The position numbers and the translations under genes are program-made. A stretch of 64,000 nucleotides of DNA from Falciphora oryzae (Eukaryota; Ascomycota; Sordariomycetes; Magnaporthales; Magnaporthaceae), in the NCBI GenBank assembly GCA_000733355.1, contig JNVV01000015.1, positions 9,222 to 73,221 of the forward strand. Reading direction: 5' to 3'. The notes under the pieces are model-generated. The model did not search any database. It was not told the origin of the DNA and saw nothing but the letters and a program-made list of their open reading frames with translations. Every line of letters starts with the position of its first letter. Position 1 is the stretch's first letter. Positions 56,501 through 64,000 of the stretch are shown here, in pieces.

Positions 56501-58917
56501 AGGAAAAACCAAAGGTGGCCGTAGCGTCGCATAATTAGCACGCGCTTACCGAGCTTGGTTACCAGTTCGTTGCGGGTATTATTAAGGTAAACCCCGAGCG
56601 CGTCCATATTATCGATGCAAAAGAGGAACGGTGTAAGCGTAGGTATTATATGGAACGTGATAAAGCCTATCGGGGTTAAAAAGGTGATCTTTCCGACGTT
56701 GGAAATGGCTTCTCCTAATCCAAAACGCATACGTTTCTTCTTTTTGCTAGTGTCCAGGCCGAGATTAGGCAGATAGCGTTGCAGGGCTCGGAACTAGGTT
56801 ATTCCCGCAATTAAAACTTTTGCCGCTCCGGTGTTTGGGATAATACCGTACCATTTATCGGTGGTTGTAAGCATGTACTAAATAAATACTTGTTTTACTA
56901 GCGCGGTAGGTTCCTTTTTAGCTGATCCCAAAGTTTCGGGATACAATCGGTGCAAAAAGGCCTCGTCGGCGAGGTACGTTACTATAGCCGGTGTTATAAA
57001 ATAAGTGCTCGCTAAATTAAACTCGTTATTTGTTATTTGATCGAAATCGTACTCGTCCGTAGTTTCCGTATTTTCCTCGTCGCTATTGCCGGGCTCGTAA
57101 ACTGCGAGGAATTAGGTGTATCCCTTTTTTAACTTTTTACGAGCTTCCTGCCCTCGTCTCCATAGCGTTTTAAATACTTTCTGTTCCTAAGGCGTGTAAT
57201 TTTTGAAGCGGTGACTAGGTTTTCCGTAAATCCAGCATTCCAATTTACGTTTTTATAGTTTGCTAGGATTGTTACCGGTACGGTTGCCTGTCCGCTAATC
57301 GAAACAAATAGCGTTTCCGAACCGGCGCTTTACGAAATAGATGCTTAAAGCGTTAACGTTTTTTTCCATTTGCATCGTGCTTTTAAATTGGGAGGCTAAA
57401 GCTTTAAAGGTCTTTTCTAGCTTAAAAAAAGCTATTTTAAGCTCGGGAACTCCTTAAACTACCTGGAGGGTGCTCGTTACAAGCTGGTGGTCCTTTTAAT
57501 ATACTGGACCTAACGCTCGTTAACAGATTTGTAGTTTGTCGAAAAGGGTTTGTAAGATTTCCATATTGGATTTTCCTGCGTTTTCGCTTTCGGAACGTAC
57601 AATTTGGAAGGTGATCGAGCTCCAGTCCATATAGTACTGCTATTTGTTAACTTTAGTGTCGAAGTGCTTTTAAAAGGCCAGGTATAATGCTTTAAAGGTT
57701 TAGCCTTTATTTATTTTAAAAGTGAAATATTAAGCGGCACGGCTTTAAAGGGTTAATAGGAATAGCGTATGGAATTGTGAAAAGGGTATTCCAAACATTT
57801 TGCACGTGTTTGTAAAAAATAAGACTTTATCGTCGAAAATATTATATTATTCCCCGGTGTAGTTGTGGGCTTTATCCCATGCTTGTTTAAATGCCTTTAC
57901 TATGCTCGTATCGATTACAGCATTAGGTATTTCGATAAGTGGGAGCTTCCGGTAATCCGATAATGGGGGAGGTATTGTTTCGTACCGGGCTAAAACCGGG
58001 GTTTTAAAGCGAAATCGTTAGCGTAATGTTTCGTCCGTTGGCCGCGTTTATTAGGCCTTGAGGTAAGCTTGGTAGTAGCGCTTTACTACTTGGGTAGGCG
58101 CCGCGGTGGTCGTTGGTGGCTTTAAAAAGGAATTTCCGAAATTATTAAAATCTGCAAACCTTTTTTCCTTTGGTAGCAAAGGCGGCGGAGCTAATTACGA
58201 GTAGGTTTTTAGCCCTAACGGTAAAGGTGGCGGTGGGCTTGTTGGTAGGCCTAATAGTAGGCCTGATGGTAGGCCTATCCCGTTTGGCGTCGGATTACCG
58301 CGATCCCGTTTAGGGGATCGTGAGCGCGTCGTTTCGCTTGTTAATCGCTTGCGAATTAAGGAAAAAGGCGAGGGGGGCGAAGGGGGCGCTCGGGCCGAAG
58401 TTCCTGCCTCGGGCTGTTTTCTAATCGAAGCCTTTTTTATCGGCTTATAATTATGGGAAGGGGGTTAACGTGTTCCCTCGATCGCCTCGTTTTGTGCCTT
58501 TGTCTTTGTAAAAAGTTTTGCGAGGCGGATAGTAACCTTAAGCGTTACATGGCCTAGGAGGGTGATCCTTCGCTTGGCCAAAAAGGCTTTAAACGCTCGT
58601 GTAATCCGGATATCTGAATCCTTAAAATGTTGCTGGGTCCATCCCTTAAAGTCCTCGAGGTAGGCAGCAAGTAGGTTTTCGCCTTCGTACAACCTGTTCG
58701 CGATTATCGTTTTAATGATCCAGGTGTTGCGGCGCTCGTTGGATGCGTCGTTCGGTAAGCATCCTAAAGTGAAGTTCTGCTCGTCGTAAAACTGCCGGTC
58801 GTACACGGCGAGGACAGTCTTCGGCAAACCGAAATCGACGAAGGCATTTAAGAGCTCCTAATCCAGGATCACTTGCTCCTTGCGCTCATCGTCGTCCGGG
58901 TTAGCTAATCCGGACAT
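53572..58917 (-). pseudogene. Copia gag-pol, copy A
   Basis: Start at 58917 (MSGLANPDDDERKEQ). The gag part is readable to about 58465 (LPKTVLAVYDRQFYDEQNF, then WIIKTIIANRL). The pre-integrase zinc finger region lies at about 56365-56450 (VHKRFSHPSVEKL). The integrase core end is at 55741-55941 (RYYGPLRRTYKIIRKECPNL). Reverse transcriptase lies at about 54200-55100, with LQLIKPLYGLAEAGLH in place of the usual LYGL...LW. RNase H is at 53572-54186, with LYIFMDGSFANNKDLSSQIG and, later, LIICTDSFSLY. The final stop is at 53572-53574. Many in-frame stops, mostly changeable to CAG, CAA or TGG by one transition, make it inactive. Order (integrase before RT) identifies Ty1/copia. Confidence 0.88.
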
Positions 58918-58967
58918 GTTGTCGGGGTTGGCAAAAAGTATTACCTTGTAATCTTCTGGTCCAAAAG

Positions 58968-59191
58968 CCGCTCTGGCCTGCTGGCAGGTCGGGGCTCTCG
59001 GGGATCACGCAACGCCCTCCGCGAAAATCGTCAAATCTCTCAACCAAAAGCCGCTCTAGCCTGCAGGACAGGTCGGGGCTTCCAAGAGAGTCTTGCCGGT
59101 CTTCCTTAAATGCGCTACCAAGCGGGAGATTTGGGGTCTCCTGCTCCAGGTCCTTCAAAAAACCGCTCTGGCCTGCTGGCAGGTCGGGGCT
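58968..59191. repeat. Copia leader with three 30 bp repeats
   Basis: Three copies of CCGCTCTGGCCTGC...AGGTCGGGGCT at 58968-58996, 59051-59080 and 59163-59191, in the untranslated leader between gag and the 5' LTR. The unit has two versions in its middle (TGGC or AGGAC). The same three repeats occur in the leader of the short LTR element (61557, 61639, 61749). In this position they could be RNA packaging or dimerisation signals. Confidence 0.75.
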
Positions 59192-59247
59192 TTCGAAAGA
59201 ACCCTCTACCTTGCTTATCTGTGTTGCCCTAAAGCAACACTAATCAG

Positions 59248-59548
59248 TGTTGGTAGGAGTATGTACTCCTATGGGCTCGGAGATTTCCAAAATAGGGTGA
59301 ACAATGATCCCTTATATCAGAGGAATCATAATCTATTGTGCACGAAAAGGAAAGGAACCTATCTGCCAGAGAGGGAGCAGAAGGGAGGCTATATATACAC
59401 GATCCTGATCACCAAAAGGGCCTTCCCCTGCTCCCAGCCTCCGCAGGCTTGCGGGTCCTCGGATCCCGTGATCAGAGATCACGGGACCGGAGGATCCGAC
59501 TCTCTCTGGGCTCTGCCGATTGCCTGCACAGGCCAGTGCAATCCAACA
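59248..59548 (-). repeat. 5' LTR of Copia copy A
   Basis: 301 bp, same ends as the 3' LTR with about six transitions between them. A short palindrome-like sequence (CTAATCAGTG, in the related element CTGATCAGTG) directly adjoins it on the leader side. Confidence 0.92.
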
Positions 59549-60598
59549 CCTTCGTTGTTTAGGACGATTACAAAGCCGATTTATAAATTAAGGTTTTTGT
59601 TATTAGCGAAAAACCCGTTTGTAAATACATATAAGCTAGTTGTTTGCAAATTTAATTGCACGTAGTTTAAACCTTTGTTTGCGTTGTCGATTTGCTATTA
59701 GATTTTTTTTATTAAGCTTAAATACGTTTGTATTTACAGGGTTTTTAGTTTATGCAGCTATAAAGTAGTTAAAAGCGGCTTTTGGTTGGTATATCGAATT
59801 TATATATACCTTTTGTGCGCGTTATACGACGTACTACTATTGGGTATCGTTTAATCTAACAGTTACCAGCTTTAAACGATTTGCTTGTTTTTTTTTGCTG
59901 TATAATAATAGTATTTTATTTAACTAAAATTTTATATCCGTTAAAATTGCTTTCGTTTTTTAAATGCAAAATCGATTTCGGTTTCGCTTTAAACCCGGCT
60001 TTTTGGAACGCTATTTCCTTTTTTTGCATAAATTCGGCGTTATTTAAATTTAAAATGTCGTCGGTTTATATGCTAACTATTCCAAAGCTTTATTCGATTT
60101 TTAAAACAAACAAGTACGGATTATATTTCGAAATGGAATAGTTTAGGCGTTTTTTGTAGTGCTTTTAGTACGTAACGAACTAATGCAGCCCTGTTTCGGC
60201 TAATCCGTAAAACGGTTTGATTAGTTGAAAGGCCGTGCCTTTTAGGTACCGGTATTCCAATTCCTTAGGAAAGCGCAAAATAACTTCTTTTTGCAGCTTT
60301 ATTTCGGATTAGGTATACGTTTGGCTAATATTTTTAATTATTAGCATAAATGTTGGTAGGAGTGGTACTCCTGTTGGCCCCAATGGGGGCCGGGCACGGA
60401 GATCTCCCAAGAGTGACGAACACGGATCCTACTGGTTGGTTGGATCCTCTATTGTGCGCGTGAAGAGGAAAAGGATCTATCTGCTAAAGAGGGAGGGCAA
60501 CCAAGCCCCTTATATACATTGCCAATCAGGGCTTGGCCCTCCAGGTCACGGGGCCTTGTGGGCCCCGTGGGCCCTATGGGCCCCGGAGGGCCCGGGCC

Positions 60599-60940
60599 TC
60601 CCAAGCCTTCCAGGCTTCCAGATCCCTTTAGTGCATGCGCCGGAATAGTGCTGGAATAATAATCCAACACTGGCAACTTTTTCTTTTATGCGCATGCACG
60701 GCTTATATCCTCCCAAGCCTTCCTGGCTTCCAGATCCCTTTAGTGCCTATGCCGGAATAGTGCTGGAATAATAATAATCCAACACTGGCAACTTTTTCTT
60801 TTATGCGCATGCACGGCTTATATCCTCCCAAGCCTTCCTGGCTTCCAGATCCCTTTAGTGCCTATGCCGGAATAGTGCTGGAATAATAATAATCCAACAC
60901 TGGCAACTTTTTCTTTTATACGCATGCACGGTTTGTATCC
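60599..60940. repeat. Tandem triplication across the LTR/polypurine-tract junction
   Basis: Three head-to-tail units of 112-115 bp starting at 60599, 60711 and 60826. Each contains the last 70 or so bases of the LTR, its CCAACA end and the adjoining CTGGCAACTTTTTCTTTTATG tract. Units 2 and 3 have one more AAT than unit 1. Unit 1 includes the real LTR end; units 2 and 3 lie inside the element. Confidence 0.88.
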
Positions 60941-60994
60941 TCCTAATGGTTATCGGCCGGGGTGATCGCGGGGATGTCGAAAACGGCCATTGGC

Positions 60995-61310
60995 GTGCCG
61001 GAAGCTCTGGGGCTCTTGTGCGTGCCCAGAGGTCGGGGTTTTGGTGGGTGCCGGAGGCTCTGGGGCTCTTGTGCGTGCCCAGAGGCCGGGGGTCTGGTGG
61101 GTGCCGGAGGCTCTGGGTCTCTCGTACGTGCCCAAAGGTCGGGGGTCTTGTAGGTGCCGGAGGCTCTGGGGCTCTTATGCGTGCCCAGAGGCTCGGGGTC
61201 TTGTGTGTGCCGGGGTGATCGCGAAGATCTCGAAAGCGGCCATTGTCGTGCCGGAGGCTCTGGGGCTCTTGTGCGTGCCCAGAGGCTCGGGGTCTTGTGC
61301 GTGTCGGGCC
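60995..61310. repeat. 53 bp GC-rich tandem repeats
   Basis: Units starting at 60995, 61048, 61101 and 61154 share GTGCCGGAGGCTCTGGGG followed by CGTGCCCAGAGG. A fifth lies at about 61251 after a repeated block GGTGATCGCG...CGGCCATTG, which also precedes the first unit at 60961. The open frames through it on both strands are products of the repeat, not a gene. Confidence 0.85.
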
Positions 61311-63053
61311 CAGCGAAGGGGACGGCGCTTTTTGTGGGGGCTTCGGCACGCGCACACGCCAAACTTATTTGATCTTATTCGGGTCCTTGTGGCGAAGGCC
61401 GTACTACCAAATTCGTCATTTGGCGGTGTGCGCGTGCAAAGCCGGTGACCAGGCCGAGCCGAATAGCCGAGGCTCTAGCTTGTCGCTTGTCAAATAACCG
61501 AAGTTATTTTGGCGTTGGCAAGCGGTATTGCCTAGGGTGACCTTCCGGTCCAAAAGCCGCTCGAGCCTGCAGGACAGGTCGGGGCTTTCGGGGGTCACGC
61601 AACGCCCTCCGCGAAAATCGCCAAGTCTCTCAACCAAACCGCTCTGGCCTGCTGGCAGGTCGGGGCTCAGGAGAGTCTTGTCGATTTTCCTCGAATGCGC
61701 TACCGAGCGGGAGATTGGGGGTCTCCTGCTCCTAGATCCAGTCGGAAACCGCTCTGGCCTGCAGGACAGGTCGGGGCTTCCAAAAAGGACCCTCTACTTC
61801 TCGTCACAGTGGTTGCCATCACCACTGATCAGTGTTGGTAGGAGTGGTACTCCTGTTGGCCCCAATGGGGGCCGGGCACGGAGATCTCCCAAGAGTGACG
61901 AACACGGATCCTACTGGTTGGTTGGATCCTTTATTGTGCGCGTGAAGAGGAAAAGGATCTATCTGCTAAAGAGGGAGGGCAACCAAGCCCCTTATATACA
62001 TTGCCAATCAGGGCTTGGCCCTCCAGGTCACGGGGCCTTGTGGGCCCCGTGGGCCCTATGGGCCCCGGAGGGCCCGGGCCTCCCAAGCCTTCCAGGCTTC
62101 CAGATCCTTTTAGTGCATGCGCCGGAATAGTGCTGGAATAATAATCCAACAATAAAGCCTTATCCTATAAGGGACGGGCTAAACGCGAGGATTAAGCGTT
62201 AGCTATATCGCATAATCGTTAAAAACTAGGTAAAAAGGCTTTTTTTTTCCCAATCGCTATATTTTTATACTACAAATTTCGATTTTTTATAAGGAATCGA
62301 GTTGGTGCTTTTAACTTTTTTAACAAAGCGGGACCTAAAAACTTTCGCGCTACCAATGCCGTTTAATTTAATTGGTTTAATTATACCGGCGGCGAAAAGT
62401 GTTTCGATTTTAAGCCAGTCGGATTCCTCAAATGGGCGTCCGGGAGCTTTAATTTTACCCTCCTATCGGTATTAAATCGCTAAACGTAGGGATTTTTTTT
62501 TAGGGCTAGGAAGGCCGTTACTATTTGGCGCGGGGGTCGTCCTCGTCGTTTAAAGGCTAATGCTTCAGGTGCCGTTAGTGCCGGTGCCTTTTAAACAAAT
62601 GCCTTCCGTAGTTTACCGGGCCTAACGGGTGCGGGTGCGGGTGCAATTTCGATTTCGGAAAAGGTTTCGCTATCGCTAAATGCGTTTGCCGTTACCGTTT
62701 TCGTAATTTTTAGCGGTTTCTTTTTCCGTTTTAGTTCCGTTTATAGCGGATATTTAAACGGGGCTAGTTGCTTTTCCGTATTTGCAATTTCCTACTCCTG
62801 CGTTTTGTGGTATAGCTTGCAAATAGTGTTCCGGAACGTTAAAGGGCCGTTAACAGTTTCGATCGTTACCTCATTATTTGCTACCCAAAAGATTTTATAC
62901 GGTTTTTTCCATTCGCCGTTTTCCTTATATATTAACACTTTTGTTTTTAAAGCTAGCGCTTTAAGTAACGTGCTTTCCGTATTCGGCCCGTTGCGTATAT
63001 TTAATGCGTCTTATACTTTGCGCTCAACGTAAAGCTTTCAGAGCTTACTTATA

Positions 63054-63481
63054 ACGTGGTTCACAAGCGAGTGACGCACACAAGCGAGTGACGCACTTCC
63101 AAATCCCATACTAAACGCCGTTTTCGACATCCTTGCTAACTCGGCCAATTTTAATCCGAATTCGATGCAATTTTGTAAATAACGTTTTAACTATATACCT
63201 AATTTTATGTAATTATCTTCAATTTTATAACCCTAACCCGGGTGAGATATTGAAAATGCAGGGGTGAAATTAGCGAATTTCTTAATATCTCACCCGGGTT
63301 AGGGTTATAAAATTGAAGATAATTACATAAAATCAGGTATATAATTAAAACGTTATTTACAAAATTGCATCGAATTTGGATCAAAATTGGTCGAGTTAGT
63401 AAAGATGTCGAAAACGGCGTTTAGTATGAGATTTGGAAGTGCGTCACTCGCTTGTGTGCGTCACTCGCTTGTGAACCACGT
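63054..63481. mobile_element. Palindromic foldback MITE, copy 4 (different core)
   Basis: 428 bp, flanked by TA (63052-63053 and 63482-63483). The outer 70-75 bases match copies 1-3. The rest of each roughly 200 bp arm is unrelated to them, including a CCCTAACCCGGGTGAGATATT block near the centre. The arms match each other with a few transitions. The empty site is preserved in copy A at about 55710 (cttatagctttag). Confidence 0.9.
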
Positions 63482-63898
63482 TAGCTTTAGTAATCGTTGC
63501 CGCTTTTTAAATTTGGCTTTTCGTTAAAAGGGAGTTGTTATTAATGCGTAGTATGGCTTCGAAAACGAATAGCGTAAAGATAAGGCCGTTAGGGCTTACC
63601 GTATCGTTTATAGCTTTGATAGCTTTTTAGAGCGCGGAATCGGGGTGCAGATTAGGATATTCCTTTCAGATTATTTCGTAAGTTCGGCGGAGTGGTCCGT
63701 AGTACTTTTCCACTTTGCCCATCGATTAATGCGCCTTTATTGGGATTTGGTTGCAAATAATCCCAAAAAGCTTTGCTTCCGTTTGAAATTCGTTCGCGGC
63801 AAAGTTGGTACTTGCGTCGTAAAATAGCATATTTAAGGGCCCCAAATAGGTATCCAACCAATAGCGCTTAAAAGCTTCCCAAATTTCTTTTACGCTTA

Positions 63899-64000
63899 AC
63901 GTGGTCTATTAGTAAGTGACGCACCCTCAGTAAGTGACGCACTTTAAATCCCATACTAAACGCGGTTTTTTTCAACTAAATAACTCGCCCAATTTATAAT
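63899..64000. mobile_element. Palindromic foldback MITE, copy 5 (cut by the window end)
   Basis: Begins ACGTGG after TA (63897-63898), followed by two AGTAAGTGACGCAC units and the shared CCCATACTAAACG block. Only the first 102 bases are inside the window. The sequence matching 56114 of copy A (acgtttatg) is the empty site. Confidence 0.75.

Larger units (their letters stand above)
51662..59548 (-). mobile_element. Full-length Copia LTR retrotransposon copy A
   Basis: 7887 bp with 301 bp LTRs at both ends and a perfect 5 bp duplication CCTTC (51657-51661 and 59549-59553). Sense strand is minus: 5' LTR 59248-59548, leader 58918-59247, gag-pol 58917-53572, then a 1.6 kb region with a gene on the opposite strand, a purine-rich tract (complement of ctctttcttttg, 51970-51981) and the 3' LTR 51662-51962. 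The two LTRs differ at about six positions, all transitions, so the copy is fairly young but RIP-touched. It is inserted in the RNase H region of copy B. Confidence 0.93.
60351..62151 (-). mobile_element. Non-autonomous LTR retrotransposon (TRIM-like) related to the Copia family
   Basis: 1801 bp with 319 bp LTRs (60351-60669 and 61833-62151) and a perfect 5 bp duplication ATAAA (60346-60350 and 62152-62156). The LTRs differ at only two positions that I can see, so it is the youngest insertion in the nest. No gag or pol is present. The interior holds an LTR/polypurine-tract triplication, a 53 bp GC-rich tandem array and a leader with the same three repeats as the Copia element. The LTR shares its ends and a GAGGAAAAGGATCTATCTGC-like block with the Copia LTR. 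It is probably packaged and copied by Copia proteins. Confidence 0.9.
59554..63896 (-). pseudogene. Copia copy B pol, RT-integrase part
   Basis: After the copy A insertion the pol of copy B resumes at 59554, matching 54017 onward of copy A. It runs through the RT and integrase regions to the window end, interrupted at 60351-62151 and 63054-63481. Integrase sequence is recognisable at 63540-63700. Substitutions relative to copy A are almost all transitions and stops are frequent. Confidence 0.82.
48875..64000 (-). mobile_element. Copia LTR retrotransposon copy B, old, RIP-mutated and interrupted
   Basis: Sense strand is minus. Its own sequence is 48875-51661, 59554-60350, 62157-63053 and 63484-63896, and it continues beyond the window. 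It is interrupted by MITEs (51009-51447, 63054-63481, 63899 onward), Copia copy A (51662-59548) and a short LTR element (60351-62151). Aligned to copy A by eye it is collinear and differs mainly by transitions. The 5' LTR is outside the window. Confidence 0.88.

Noticed and set aside
60995..61310. Direct repeats resembling a CRISPR array
   Set aside because: Units are head to tail without unique spacers, in a eukaryotic retroelement.
60943..61362. Proline/arginine-rich open frames on the minus strand, as if encoding a repeat protein
   Set aside because: Several frames are open at once because the 53 bp repeat lacks stops; no start context, no related protein known.

Overview
The window is nuclear DNA from a filamentous ascomycete (Pezizomycotina, most likely Sordariomycetes). 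Genes have short introns with GTAAGT-type donors and CTAAC/CTGAC-type branch sites. The protein families are typical of moulds: CorA-like transporter, kelch protein, Clr5-ankyrin protein, fungal Hsp70-like ATPase and YtcJ-like amidohydrolase. The transposons carry dense transition mutations of the kind left by repeat-induced point mutation (RIP).

Layout. 0.5-5.0 kb: an eight-exon CorA-like gene. 5-15.1 kb: accessory DNA with two palindromic foldback MITEs, a broken membrane-protein gene, and a degenerate Ty3/gypsy chromovirus (TSD GGCAG) sitting inside a solo Copia-type LTR (TSD GTTTG). 15.4-16.7 kb: a kelch pseudogene. 19.2-37.8 kb: GC-rich gene territory holding a proline-rich hypothetical protein, a seven-segment membrane protein, a large coiled-coil protein, a six-exon Hsp70-like ATPase, two small membrane proteins, an amidohydrolase and a small acidic protein. 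39.4-46.8 kb: a Clr5-ankyrin gene with a nonsense codon in Clr5, cut in two by a 3.45 kb PIF/Harbinger-like transposon; one TSD copy would rejoin the reading frame. 47.98-48.64 kb: a small RNase III-like gene. 48.9-64.0 kb: a nest of LTR elements. An old RIP-mutated Copia copy (B, minus strand) contains a younger full-length Copia copy (A, 51662-59548, TSD CCTTC), a very young 1.8 kb non-autonomous LTR element (60351-62151, TSD ATAAA) and three foldback MITEs.

The most unusual structure is in the Copia family. Between the end of pol and the 3' LTR, both copies carry a second gene on the opposite strand. Reading A and B together gives a three-exon gene (A: 52490-52980, 53037-53106, 53214-53369) with compatible intron phases, a cysteine-rich motif and an acidic tail. 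In A it is tail-to-tail with pol. I see only inactivated copies here, so its function is unknown. The non-autonomous element shares the Copia leader repeats and polypurine-tract region and is probably moved by the Copia machinery.

Exon boundaries were set by eye from splice signals and frame, and family names come from recognised motifs. No database search was run.
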